Position numbers and translations under genes: made by a program
Part shown: one piece after another, positions 16,631 to 24,768 of the stretch
How the letters are laid out: each line of letters opens with the position of its first letter
How positions within the stretch are numbered: position 1 is the first letter of the stretch
From: Aerococcus agrisoli
GTDB taxonomy: Bacteria > Bacillota > Bacilli > Lactobacillales > Aerococcaceae
NCBI RefSeq assembly: GCF_003797145.1
Contig: NZ_RKMG01000022.1
Location: forward strand, 1-34,302
Direction: 5' to 3'
Length of the DNA stretch: 34,302 bases
Notes under the pieces: model-generated
Seen by the model: only the letters and a program-made list of their open reading frames with translations
Told to the model about the DNA's origin: nothing
Databases searched by the model: none

Positions 16631-17824
16631 TTAACGAGCAGCTTTAAATTTATATGTTGCATTTTGGTAAGTATCATCTGATGCAGCAATATATGAACCT
16701 TTAGGAATAACAATTGGTTCATCTTGCGTACCGATGATTACAGCACCTGGTTCAACTTCAACTGATTTATCTAAGATAGCGTATTGAACAGTTGCACCTT
16801 TACCAATTTTAGCACCTTGATAAATAATTGCGTGGTCAACTTTTGCATTTGGACCAACTTCAACATTACGGAAGATGTGAGATTGTGAAACTTCACCATA
16901 GATTTGGCAACCAGTACCAATTTGTGCATTGATTACGTCAGCATGGTCACCATAATATGTTGGTGATCCATTATGTGCTTTAGTAATAATTGGTTGTTCG
17001 TCTTGGAATAATTGAGTGAAGTACTCACCATTAAGCATTTGCATACTTACATCGTAGTAAGATTTGATTGAATCCACATTACCAACGTAACCTTCGTATT
17101 TATAACCTTCGGCACGGTAGTCTCCCATGTATTCAACAATCACTTCATCCAATTCTTTGTAAAAATTATCATTTTCCGCTTTTTCAATCATTTCTAATAA
17201 TTTTTCAGTGCGGATTAAAGTCATATTCAAATCATAATTTACAGTTGATTGATTAATTGGTGTAACACCTTCTTTGGTAATTCGGTCTACACAACCATCC
17301 TCAGCAAAGTGAATAATCGATTCATTTGGATGATATTCAATTAATTCACGTGGCACTTCTGCATATACACGTGTTAAATCTGATTCACAACGGTCCATTT
17401 GGTTCATCACTTCATCTAGATGAACATTGGCAACAATTTTCGCACCAGAAACAAATACGTATTGTGCATTAGAACGTTCAATGAATAAACGGTGATCATC
17501 ATAGAAAGGCCCCTTGCGACTTGCAGCTTCGTAAAGCGCACGTTTGTGGTTCATTTGAGAAAATGTAAAAATACCACCAGTATAAGAGTCAAAGTTCCAT
17601 GCCTTACCAGAACGAATATGGTCATATACAGAACGACCTGTTTCAGCCATAAATAAGGCTGCTGTGCGGATACCAGCATTCGCTAATGATGAAAGATAAA
17701 AGTCAAGAATACGGTAACGACACGCAAATGGTAAGTTGGCGATTGGACGATTTTCAGTTAATGGCATTAAAGCTTCTGGCGATTCATCTAAGTTTAAAAT
17801 TGCTGTAACTTTGTTTTGAAACAT
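16631..17824 (-). CDS. glgD: GlgD subunit of glucose-1-phosphate adenylyltransferase
   Basis: A 397-residue paralogue of GlgC with a Rossmann-like nucleotidyltransferase domain and a C-terminal left-handed beta-helix. The N-terminal pyrophosphorylase loop is degenerate: where GlgC has LAGGKGTRL, this protein reads AILNLDESPEALMPLTENR and lacks the GGxGTR triphosphate-binding motif. In Firmicutes GlgD is usually non-catalytic alone and modulates GlgC in a heterotetramer. GGGGG lies about eight bases before the ATG, which follows the glgC stop after one base, so expression is coupled. Confidence 0.93.
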   Translation of the reverse strand: MFQNKVTAILNLDESPEALMPLTENRPIANLPFACRYRILDFYLSSLANAGIRTAALFMAETGRSVYDHIRSGKAWNFDSYTGGIFTFSQMNHKRALYEAASRKGPFYDDHRLFIERSNAQYVFVSGAKIVANVHLDEVMNQMDRCESDLTRVYAEVPRELIEYHPNESIIHFAEDGCVDRITKEGVTPINQSTVNYDLNMTLIRTEKLLEMIEKAENDNFYKELDEVIVEYMGDYRAEGYKYEGYVGNVDSIKSYYDVSMQMLNGEYFTQLFQDEQPIITKAHNGSPTYYGDHADVINAQIGTGCQIYGEVSQSHIFRNVEVGPNAKVDHAIIYQGAKIGKGATVQYAILDKSVEVEPGAVIIGTQDEPIVIPKGSYIAASDDTYQNATYKFKAAR

Positions 17825-17825
17825 C

Positions 17826-18953
17826 TTAATTACCCCCTACAACTTCTTCATAACCAATTACTGCGATTTCATCTGGTGTACCAATAACTTCAGAACCATC
17901 AGCAATCACAGCACCTTCACCTAGGATTGCATATTCAATTCGAACATTTTCCCCGATACTAGTACCCTTCATCACAATAGAATTTGAGATACTAGAATTC
18001 TTACCTACAAGAACATCAGGTGATAAGATAGAATCTTTAATATTGCCTCGAATAATGCAACCATCGCAAATCATTGAGTTTGCTACTTCAGATTCTGGTG
18101 TTAAGAATTGTGGTGTTGTAATAAAGTTTCTTGAGAAAATTGGCCAAGATTTATCACGCAAGTTCAATGGATGCGTTTGGTCTAAAATTTCCATATTTGC
18201 TTCCCACAATGAATCGATTGTACCAACGTCTTTCCAATAACCATCAAAAGCGTAAGCATAAATTTTTTCATTGTTTTCTAAGTATGCAGGGATAACATTT
18301 TGACCGAAATCTTCCATACCTTCAGGGTCGCTTGTTAAATATTCGCGTAATTTAGCCCATGTGAAAATGTAAATCCCCATTGAAGCTAAATCACTCTTTG
18401 GATTTTCAGGTTTTTCCTCAAATTCAACAATGCGTCCTTCAGCATCTGTATTCATAATACCGAAGCGTGAAGCTTCTTTAATTGGTACAGGTTTAACGGC
18501 AACAGTGCAATCAGCACCATTTGCTTTATGTTCAGCTAACATTGGTGAATAATCCATTTTATAAATATGGTCACCTGATAGAATTAACACATACTCAGGG
18601 TTTTTGCTATCAATAAAAGAAACGTTTTGATAAATAGCATTGGCAGTACCATTGAACCATTTTTCACCATCACTAGATGAATATGGTTGCAACACGAATG
18701 CGCCCCCATCACTAGTATCTAAATCCCATGAATCACCATTACCAATATGATCATTTAAAATCATTGGTTCGTATTGGGTCATCACACCAACGGTTGAAAT
18801 GCCTGAATTTGTACAATTGCTCATTGTAAAATCGATAATACGGTATTTCCCTCCAAAGGGAACAGCGGGTTTTGCAATATTTTGTGTTAATTTACCTAGA
18901 CGAGTACCCTTACCACCGGCAAGAATCATTGCAATCATTTCATTATTTAACAT
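17826..18953 (-). CDS. glgC: Glucose-1-phosphate adenylyltransferase, catalytic subunit
   Basis: A 375-residue enzyme that makes ADP-glucose from ATP and glucose-1-phosphate, the committed step of bacterial glycogen synthesis. LAGGKGTRL (residues 11-19) is the nucleotide-binding loop. [25 protein letters not shown] (catalytic Asp) and FEEKP follow, then a C-terminal beta-helix. The nearest strong ribosome site (GGAAGGAG) lies about 15 bases before the ATG, further than usual, and part of it sits in a small hairpin. The gap to glgB is 118 bases with no clear promoter or terminator. Confidence 0.95.
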   Translation of the reverse strand: MLNNEMIAMILAGGKGTRLGKLTQNIAKPAVPFGGKYRIIDFTMSNCTNSGISTVGVMTQYEPMILNDHIGNGDSWDLDTSDGGAFVLQPYSSSDGEKWFNGTANAIYQNVSFIDSKNPEYVLILSGDHIYKMDYSPMLAEHKANGADCTVAVKPVPIKEASRFGIMNTDAEGRIVEFEEKPENPKSDLASMGIYIFTWAKLREYLTSDPEGMEDFGQNVIPAYLENNEKIYAYAFDGYWKDVGTIDSLWEANMEILDQTHPLNLRDKSWPIFSRNFITTPQFLTPESEVANSMICDGCIIRGNIKDSILSPDVLVGKNSSISNSIVMKGTSIGENVRIEYAILGEGAVIADGSEVIGTPDEIAVIGYEEVVGGN

Positions 18954-18959
18954 AATCGT

Positions 18960-18972
18960 GGAGTTAAACTCC
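18960..18972 (-). promoter_or_regulatory. Hairpin over the glgC ribosome binding site
   Basis: On the minus strand GGAGTTTAACTCC is a perfect inverted repeat whose left arm is the GGAG of the only good ribosome site before glgC. The unstructured distance to the ATG is about 15 bases. Folding would hide the site, so glgC translation may be damped or regulated. The stem is small, so the effect is uncertain. Confidence 0.4.
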
Positions 18973-19071
18973 TTCCCCCTTTACAAAATGACAGAGACTA
19001 TCAACAAATTGATTTGAATTTAGAATTGTTTTCCCAAAAACCAGTAACCAACTCCTTTAATGCATTGGTAA

Positions 19072-21009
19072 TTATTTATGCTTCTTAGTAACCTGAACCT
19101 TATCTGGTTCTAATACAATTGCGGCCAACGAAGGTAAGGTAATTTCAATAGAATATGGTTGGTATTTATGAGGCACATCCACTGTTTCAAAAATCAATGT
19201 TTGTGTTTCCCAATTACCACCAAATTCTTTCATTTCACTATTAAAAATGACTTTATAGCTTCCACTAAAAGGAACACCAATTCGGTATTTTTGTCGTTCC
19301 ACTGGCGTAAAATTAAATGCACATACGGCTACATCACCAGTTTTTTTCCCTTTTCTAATAAAGGATAAAGTCGTTTCGATTTCATCATCTGCTTCTACAA
19401 TATCAATACCTTTTTTATCCGTATCCAATTCATGCAGGGCTGATTTATCTTTGTATAGCTGGTTTAAAGTTGCTATATAATGTTGAAATTCTGAATTATA
19501 CGGTCTATTTAATGAATCCCATTCTAATTGATCATAGAATCGCCATTCCAAGAATTGACCTATCTCATTACCCATAAACGATAATTTCTTACCTGGGTAC
19601 AACAAATGGTAGCCTTCTAATACTCGTAAGTTAGCAAATTGTTCATATCGATTTGGATTAGGCATCTTCCCTAATAAAGAATCTTTTCCATGAACTACTT
19701 CATCGTGCGAAAATGGTAAAATGAAATTTTCATCATGCATGTACATAAAAGTGAAGTTGACCAATTTATAGTTATGCTTACGTCCGATTGGATCAATTCC
19801 AAAGAATTTTAAGGTATCATTCATCCACCCCATATTCCATTTGAAGTTAAATCCAAGTCCACCTAAACTGGTAGGTTTGGTAACACCGTCCCAAGCAGTT
19901 GACTCTTCAGCTATCATTAAATATGAAGGATCTCGTAAAAAGATTTCGTTATTTAATTTTCGCAAGAACTCAACACCTTCGAGATTGACATTGTTACCAT
20001 ATTTATTTGGTGTCCAAGGGCCAATATCGTAATCCAGATAAAGCATATTGGATACAGCATCTACGCGAATGCCGTCAAAATGGAAACTCTCCAACCAGAA
20101 AATGGCGCTAGAAATTAAGAAGGATTGAACTTGTTTTCTACCTAGGTCAAAATTCTTTGTACCCCAACGATTGTTTACTGCACGGTTAGGGTCTTGGAAT
20201 TCATAAGTTGGCGTCCCGTCAAAATTCGCTAAGGCATCATCATTCACAATAAAGTGTCCCGGTACCCAGTCAACTAAAACACCAATTCCAGCATGATGAC
20301 ATGCATTTACAAAAGACATTAAAGGTCCAAAATCATGGCCAAAACGCCCGGCAATTGAAAAGTATCCACTAATTTGATAGCCCCATGAGGCTTCTAATGG
20401 ATGGTCCATCAATGGCATAAATTCTATATGTGTGTAGCCCATTTTTAATACATATGGGATTAGCTCACGTTCTAAGTCAGCAAATGAATATGATGTCCCA
20501 TCAGCGTGTTTGCGCCAAGACGACATATGAAGTTCATAAATGTTTATGGGTTCTGCAAATACATTAGTTTGCTTTCTTTTAGTCAACCATTGCTTATCTG
20601 TCCATTCAAATGTAGGCATGTTTTGAATAACTGAAGCGTTTTTTGGGGCAACTTCGCCAGCAAAGGCAAAGGGATCTTGCTTTTCTTTTTTCACCCCATG
20701 TTGATCTTCAATAACAAATTTATACAAAGCCCATTCTTTTACATTCGGGATGAATATGGACCATCCACCAGTATCAGCGATTTTATTTAAAGCAACTTCT
20801 TGCCAATCATTAAAGCTACCTTCGACGTATACTTGTTTCGCATTTGGCGCCCATACCGTAAAACGATAGCCTACCTGATTGGATTCAATACTTGCTTTTG
20901 CACCCATAAATTTGAAGGCTTCATAATGATTACCAATATTGAAATAATACATTTCATCAAGTAATCTTTGGATTATTTTATGTTCAGCCTCTTTTATTTC
21001 ATTCTTCAT
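19072..21009 (-). CDS. glgB: 1,4-alpha-glucan branching enzyme
   Basis: A GH13 branching enzyme of about 645 residues that makes alpha-1,6 branches in glycogen. It has an N-terminal CBM48 domain (YRFTVWAPNAKQVYVEGSFNDWQ) and a catalytic TIM barrel with FDGIRVDAVSNML (nucleophile Asp), AEEST (acid/base Glu) and FSHDEVVHGK, then a C-terminal beta domain. The longest frame starts at 21033, but GAGGTGAG lies eight bases before the ATG at 21009 (MKNEIKEAEHK) and nothing good precedes the earlier ATGs, so 21009 is chosen. It follows the phosphodiesterase-like gene after 47 bases. Confidence 0.94.
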   Translation of the reverse strand: MKNEIKEAEHKIIQRLLDEMYYFNIGNHYEAFKFMGAKASIESNQVGYRFTVWAPNAKQVYVEGSFNDWQEVALNKIADTGGWSIFIPNVKEWALYKFVIEDQHGVKKEKQDPFAFAGEVAPKNASVIQNMPTFEWTDKQWLTKRKQTNVFAEPINIYELHMSSWRKHADGTSYSFADLERELIPYVLKMGYTHIEFMPLMDHPLEASWGYQISGYFSIAGRFGHDFGPLMSFVNACHHAGIGVLVDWVPGHFIVNDDALANFDGTPTYEFQDPNRAVNNRWGTKNFDLGRKQVQSFLISSAIFWLESFHFDGIRVDAVSNMLYLDYDIGPWTPNKYGNNVNLEGVEFLRKLNNEIFLRDPSYLMIAEESTAWDGVTKPTSLGGLGFNFKWNMGWMNDTLKFFGIDPIGRKHNYKLVNFTFMYMHDENFILPFSHDEVVHGKDSLLGKMPNPNRYEQFANLRVLEGYHLLYPGKKLSFMGNEIGQFLEWRFYDQLEWDSLNRPYNSEFQHYIATLNQLYKDKSALHELDTDKKGIDIVEADDEIETTLSFIRKGKKTGDVAVCAFNFTPVERQKYRIGVPFSGSYKVIFNSEMKEFGGNWETQTLIFETVDVPHKYQPYSIEITLPSLAAIVLEPDKVQVTKKHK

Positions 21010-21056
21010 GTTACTCACCTCTAACTTCATCATTTGCTGGAAAATAGTGTTTACTA

Positions 21057-22343
21057 TTATTGAAACAATCCTTGTAAAACATTTCCAGCTACTGGTGTCT
21101 TAAAGGATAAATCTAACATGGCTAACATTGTTGGACCTTCATCAACTAAACGACCCTCTTCTATTACAGCTCCAGCAGCAATTTTAGGGCCTTTTGCCAT
21201 AAACATTGTGGTATAGTTTTCTCGTTCAGGATCGTATCCATGGCTAGCTTTTAACAACTTAACACCTGGTATATTTTTATTTGTTGCTTCCATAATAGGT
21301 CTTTCAATATCACTTTCAAAGTAATAACCTGCTTTTGCTTCAATTAAAGCAAAACAATTTGGATCTGCGCCTTTAGCAGTAGCCTCTTCTTGGTCATAAA
21401 TGACATCTATATACTGTGCTAATGGTTTCAATACGTTTTTCAAATCTTCTATTGTAAAATTACTGTCTTCGTTTTTATAAATGTAAGTTGACCCGTCAGC
21501 ACCCTTTGCATAAATATCGTAATGAATGATTTTGTTATCATCATTGACCTTAATTAGCCCAGCTTTTTTAAATAAATGATTTGGTCTGATTACTGATCCA
21601 GTGTCGATTTGGTAATGATCACCTAAAAGGACGATATGTGCATCTTGATAAGCCGGTGTATCTTCAATTGCTGCGAAAATTTGACCTAAATGGTTATCCA
21701 TTCGGTCAATTGCAGCTTTTGCTTCGGGCGATTTAACCCCATAACCATGTCGTGTTGAATCTAAATCAACTAAATGTATCGCCATCACATCAGGCTGCTC
21801 TTGTTTAATGGTATCTACCGTGATAGCTGTCACAAAATCGTCTAATTCAGGTTGCTTTATGCCATTACGCAAATGTCCAAATTTGCTATTTTTTTGAATT
21901 AAATATTTAGGACTTGATGCTAGTAAGGATACAGCCACTTGTGAATGCCATTTTCTGTTCGCAAAAATCTCAGCAATATTATAATCGATAGATTTACTTT
22001 TACCCGTTACCGGCCATAAAATGGTCGAAACAGACAAACCATTTTCTTTTGCAATATCAAAAATGGTAGGTGTTTTAATGTATTTTGCATACCAATACCA
22101 ATCTGGAGAAATACGGTCAGGTTGGATAAAAGTATTATTAATGATGCCATGATCTTTAGGATATTGACCTGTAATGATAGAGGTATGACACATATAAGTT
22201 AAAGATGGGTAAACAGATCTTACTTTTTCAACTAAAGCCGCTTCTTCCTTAAATTTTTTAAAATTAGGTAGCGTTAATGCATAGTTTAAATCTTCCGTAC
22301 CGAATGCATCTAAACTAATAATGACTAATTTCTTCTGTGACAT
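21057..22343 (-). CDS. Alkaline phosphatase/nucleotide pyrophosphatase-type phosphodiesterase
   Basis: A soluble protein of about 428 residues in the type I phosphodiesterase/nucleotide pyrophosphatase family (PF01663). LVIISLDAFG near the N-terminus holds the first metal-binding Asp, SLTYMCHTSIITGQYPKDHG contains the nucleophile Thr/Ser, and LVDLDSTRHGYG and LLGDHYQ carry later metal ligands. Relatives hydrolyse phosphodiester or pyrophosphate bonds, for example in nucleotide sugars. No signal peptide is seen, so it is probably cytosolic. Its place as first gene of the glycogen operon suggests a substrate linked to ADP-glucose, but that is inference. GGAGG lies 12 bases before the ATG at 22343; an upstream ATG at 22355 abuts that GGAGG and is unlikely. 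Confidence 0.82.
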   Translation of the reverse strand: MSQKKLVIISLDAFGTEDLNYALTLPNFKKFKEEAALVEKVRSVYPSLTYMCHTSIITGQYPKDHGIINNTFIQPDRISPDWYWYAKYIKTPTIFDIAKENGLSVSTILWPVTGKSKSIDYNIAEIFANRKWHSQVAVSLLASSPKYLIQKNSKFGHLRNGIKQPELDDFVTAITVDTIKQEQPDVMAIHLVDLDSTRHGYGVKSPEAKAAIDRMDNHLGQIFAAIEDTPAYQDAHIVLLGDHYQIDTGSVIRPNHLFKKAGLIKVNDDNKIIHYDIYAKGADGSTYIYKNEDSNFTIEDLKNVLKPLAQYIDVIYDQEEATAKGADPNCFALIEAKAGYYFESDIERPIMEATNKNIPGVKLLKASHGYDPERENYTTMFMAKGPKIAAGAVIEEGRLVDEGPTMLAMLDLSFKTPVAGNVLQGLFQ

Positions 22344-22374
22344 TTCCAGGTCCATCCTCCATTTTTTTACTTTT

Positions 22375-22409
22375 ATGATATATTCTATTTTACCTTATAT
22401 TAACTTAAA
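22375..22409 (-). promoter_or_regulatory. Candidate promoter region of the glycogen operon
   Basis: Two overlapping minus-strand options exist: TTAATA (22398-22403) with TATCAT (22375-22380) at 17 bases, and TTTAAG (22404-22409) with TAGAAT (22382-22387) at 16 bases. Neither is strong. Both lie between the cre-like site and the start codon. Confidence 0.4.
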
Positions 22410-22414
22410 TTACA

Positions 22415-22428
22415 TGAAAAAGCTTTCA
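22415..22428. promoter_or_regulatory. cre-like CcpA site upstream of the glycogen operon
   Basis: The 14 bases TGAAAAAGCTTTCA match the cre consensus TGWAANCGNTNWCA at all but one fixed position (A for C at position 7), with strong dyad symmetry. It lies just upstream of the candidate -35 boxes, about 50 bases before the likely transcription start. In B. subtilis that geometry (ackA, pta) goes with CcpA activation rather than repression. Confidence 0.55.
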
Positions 22429-22441
22429 TTTTTTTAAAAAT

Positions 22442-22471
22442 AAAAAAAAGCGAGGACAAAAATGTCCTCGC
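22442..22471 (-). terminator. Intrinsic terminator of the unidentified small RNA
   Basis: On the minus strand GCGAGGACA pairs perfectly with TGTCCTCGC (22463-22471 with 22450-22458) around a four-base loop, followed by eight T. It separates the small RNA from the glycogen operon. Confidence 0.92.
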
Positions 22472-22606
22472 TTTCTTCAAGACTAGGGTCGCAGCCGTTC
22501 ACATCAGCTTTTGACCAAGTACCCACTTCCCGTGGTGGCTTTCGCCTGTACCCTCTTTAACTACATGCACAGACTTACATATGCTGTGCGTTTCGCCTCA
22601 TCGCAT
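22442..22606 (-). ncRNA. Unidentified structured small RNA, about 165 nt
   Basis: A strong promoter at 22613-22641 and a strong terminator at 22442-22471 bound a gene-free stretch that should give an RNA of about 165 nt. Foldable elements in order are GCACAG/CTGTGC (stem closing an 11-nt loop), GGC-GAAA-GCC, CCAC-GGGA-GTGG, a GTAC/GTAC pair enclosing the last two hairpins, and GGTC/GACC enclosing an AGCT/GGCT hairpin. It does not resemble the cores of 6S, SRP, tmRNA or RNase P RNA, a T-box, or riboswitch classes I can recall. No part of it is complementary to the terminator's 5' arm other than the 3' arm, so a stand-alone small RNA seems more likely than a riboswitch for the glycogen operon 100 bases downstream, though the latter is not excluded. 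Confidence 0.6.
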
Positions 22607-22612
22607 GAAGTA

Positions 22613-22641
22613 ATTATAGCATGTAAAACTTAAGAAAACAA
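22613..22641 (-). promoter_or_regulatory. Strong promoter of the unidentified small RNA
   Basis: On the minus strand -35 TTGTTT (22636-22641), 17-base spacing, then a perfect TATAAT (22613-22618) preceded by TGC, an extended -10. The predicted transcription start is near 22606. Confidence 0.7.
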
Positions 22642-22690
22642 TCTTTTTGTCAAATAAAAACGTATTACAAAAATTAGGTTGAATACAAGA

Positions 22691-23068
22691 TTATTTAGCG
22701 CGAATGACTTCGATTTTATACCCATCAGGATCAACTACAAAGAAGTATCTTGGGTTAGTATCACCAGGTAATTGTTTTAATTCTGTAACATTAAAACCTT
22801 GCTCTTTTTGGCTAGCATGCACTGCTTCTAAATCCTCTACTGCGATTGCAATATGTCCATAGCCATCTCCAAGGTCATAACCTTCAGAATCATAATTGTA
22901 AGTTAATTCTAATTCATAGTCATCTCCTGGCAAACTTAAATAAGCCAAAGTAAATTTGCTTTCTGGGTAATCCTTTTCACGAGCTACTTCAAAACCAAAT
23001 GCTTTTTGATAGAAATCCTTTGATGCTACTAAGTCTTTCACACGGTAGCAAGTATGTGCCATTTTCAT
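22691..23068 (-). CDS. Glyoxalase I-like VOC family protein
   Basis: A small metal-dependent protein of about 125 residues in the vicinal oxygen chelate fold, closest to lactoylglutathione lyase (GloA). Two beta-alpha-beta-beta-beta modules are visible. The expected metal ligands are a His in AHTCYRV, a Glu in YELELTYN, a His in GYGHIAIAV and a Glu in YKIEVIRAK, so the H/E/H/E set is complete. The likely role is methylglyoxal detoxification; the thiol cofactor in this organism is unknown. The longest frame starts at 23083, but GGAG lies nine bases before the ATG at 23068, which is chosen. Confidence 0.88.
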   Translation of the reverse strand: MKMAHTCYRVKDLVASKDFYQKAFGFEVAREKDYPESKFTLAYLSLPGDDYELELTYNYDSEGYDLGDGYGHIAIAVEDLEAVHASQKEQGFNVTELKQLPGDTNPRYFFVVDPDGYKIEVIRAK

Positions 23069-23130
23069 ATGTACACGCTCCATTTCTTCTATTGATATAA
23101 GTTAACTATATCTTATCAAAGTTTGGAGAA

Positions 23131-23142
23131 AAGGTTAACCTT
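23131..23142. other. Perfect palindrome upstream of the glyoxalase-like gene
   Basis: AAGGTTAACCTT is a perfect 12-bp palindrome about 65 bases upstream of the gene start, with another GTTAAC at 23101-23106. It could be an operator for an unidentified regulator. Confidence 0.35.
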
Positions 23143-23177
23143 AATCTGATTTTTTATTTTAAAAAATTCAAATCATT

Positions 23178-23615
23178 TTAGATATGGTCTTTGCTAGTAA
23201 AGTGTGATTGCATATATTGAAATCCTACTTTGATAAATTTGCGTAATACATCTTGGTCGATGTCTTGTAATTTATTTACATATACACAGGATACACCTGC
23301 TTTATATTTGCCTATTTGGTCTAAATATACTTGTGATTCTTCTTGATCATATTTTAAGTATAATGAAAATCGTGCTTTTTGAATGGAAAATCCAGTAATA
23401 GGCCAAACGCCTTCAATACCTGAAGATGTTGTGTATTCATATGCCCCAAATCCGATAATACTATTACCCCACATAACAGGTTCCACACCAGTTTCTTCAG
23501 TAAAAATGTCTAGTAAAGTTAACCCATCAGCTTGTTTGTTTTTCGAAACATCTAAGGAGAGAATATAGTCTTTAGGATTTTGATCAGTTGGTAATGTTTT
23601 TTGTTGGTATGTCAT
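23178..23615 (-). CDS. DUF1801 domain protein
   Basis: A 145-residue soluble protein of the DUF1801 family (PF08818). Recognisable features are the MTYQQKT start followed by an N-terminal helix region, PVMWGNSIIGFG, and KARFSLYL, which fit the family's compact alpha/beta fold. The function is not established. GGAG lies seven bases before the ATG. It is co-directional with the glyoxalase-like gene about 110 bases downstream, so they may share a transcript. A possible promoter is TTTACA (23669-23674) with TATAAA (23644-23649), but the 19-base spacer is poor. Confidence 0.8.
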   Translation of the reverse strand: MTYQQKTLPTDQNPKDYILSLDVSKNKQADGLTLLDIFTEETGVEPVMWGNSIIGFGAYEYTTSSGIEGVWPITGFSIQKARFSLYLKYDQEESQVYLDQIGKYKAGVSCVYVNKLQDIDQDVLRKFIKVGFQYMQSHFTSKDHI

Positions 23616-23677
23616 GATGTTTCTCCTTAAATTTATCTATATTTTTATACTGGAATAATTATCTCTTCTGTAAATTA

Positions 23678-23686
23678 TGTTATCAT
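23678..23686 (+). promoter_or_regulatory. Candidate extended -10 for the zinc-ribbon gene
   Basis: TGTTATCAT is a TGn-extended -10-like element 64 bases upstream of the start at 23751; no convincing -35 is present. Confidence 0.35.
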
Positions 23687-23750
23687 GGAATGAAAAGAAG
23701 TACATCTAATAAAAGATTATGAGAAAGATTTTCAATGATAAGGAGTAGCT

Positions 23751-24719
23751 ATGCAGAAAACATGTCCAAATTGCCATGCAAGTATTGCAGAAAATAGTAA
23801 TATTTGTCCATTTTGTCAATTTTCATTTGATATTGATGAAGATTTTGCTGACACAATTGAAATTCCTGTTATAAACAATAAAACGATAGATAGAGATGAT
23901 AACGTGAAAATTTATAAAGAAGAAAATACATTTGAAGAAGATTTAAATGAAAACACCGAAGATTTCGATAAAACTGTGATTCGTCCAACGAGTCAAGAAC
24001 CACAAGAAGAAAAAACAAAAAATGGTCGCTTTTCATTTGGAAAGAATAAGAAAGCTAAGTCTGATTCAGATTTCGATGGTCCAAGTCGTCGTAACGCAAA
24101 TGCTAATCAAAACTTCCTAAGTGGTTATTTTAACTATTTAGTATCCTATTTAAAACATCCATTACAAAAACCAGATTTTAATCTAGTAAATAATCGTTCA
24201 AATTATGGTATTACTTCCCTACTGGTGTTAGCAGTAGGGAATGCAATCTCTTTCACATTTTTAGCAAATTATTTTGTGACACATTACGAGTGGTTTGCTG
24301 ATTTGTCAGTGTTACCAAACTTAGATTTTAATTTTGTAGCTTGGCGATTTGGTCTAAAAACATTTGTCTTCTTACTGATTTCTCTTTGGATATTACCTAT
24401 TCTTTCTCATTTTATCCGTGAAAAATTAACTAAAGAAAAAATCCCGAATAGTGCTTGGTTAGATCATTATTATGGCATGAATAGTTTTACTGTGGTAATT
24501 GCTTTTATCTGTTTCTTAATTTCTTTACTTGCACCGCTAATCTTTACGATTATCGTTTTACTAATTGTTTTATTACAAATTGCCCTATTACTAATCACCC
24601 TAACAATGGCTTTAATGCAAGGTAAAGTTACGAATCAATCGAAATTATTCTATAGTATACTTGCTAGTTTAACTGTATTTTTTGTACTAGAAATATTCTT
24701 AGTAGGTTTGGTATACTAA
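23751..24719 (+). CDS. Zinc-ribbon membrane protein of unknown function
   Basis: A 322-residue protein with a short N-terminal zinc ribbon (CPNC at residues 5-8 and CPFC at 20-23). A charged, probably disordered stretch follows (about 25-120), rich in Asp/Glu and then Lys/Arg. The C-terminal half has about five strongly hydrophobic segments (about 155-320). The layout resembles zinc-ribbon proteins common in lactobacilli and bacilli that carry a cytoplasmic sensor head on a membrane bundle. No catalytic motif is visible and I do not assign a function. AAGGAG lies five bases before the ATG. Single gene. Confidence 0.8.
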   Translation: MQKTCPNCHASIAENSNICPFCQFSFDIDEDFADTIEIPVINNKTIDRDDNVKIYKEENTFEEDLNENTEDFDKTVIRPTSQEPQEEKTKNGRFSFGKNKKAKSDSDFDGPSRRNANANQNFLSGYFNYLVSYLKHPLQKPDFNLVNNRSNYGITSLLVLAVGNAISFTFLANYFVTHYEWFADLSVLPNLDFNFVAWRFGLKTFVFLLISLWILPILSHFIREKLTKEKIPNSAWLDHYYGMNSFTVVIAFICFLISLLAPLIFTIIVLLIVLLQIALLLITLTMALMQGKVTNQSKLFYSILASLTVFFVLEIFLVGLVY

Positions 24720-24740
24720 TTTTATTGAAATTTCTAATGT

Positions 24741-24768
24741 TTAGGTTTAGGCAATGTTCTAAACCTAA
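24741..24768 (+). repeat. Perfect 10-bp inverted repeat before tRNA-Leu
   Basis: TTAGGTTTAG (24741-24750) pairs exactly with CTAAACCTAA (24759-24768) around an eight-base loop, ending three bases before the tRNA 5' end. There is no T-tract, so it is a poor terminator. It may be a processing or leader structure. Confidence 0.6.

Noticed and set aside
22442..22606. 6S, SRP, tmRNA or RNase P RNA as the identity of the small RNA
   Set aside because: It is too short for RNase P or tmRNA, lacks the SRP tetraloop region GGAAGGAAGCAG, and folds into several short hairpins rather than the long rod with a central bubble expected of 6S.
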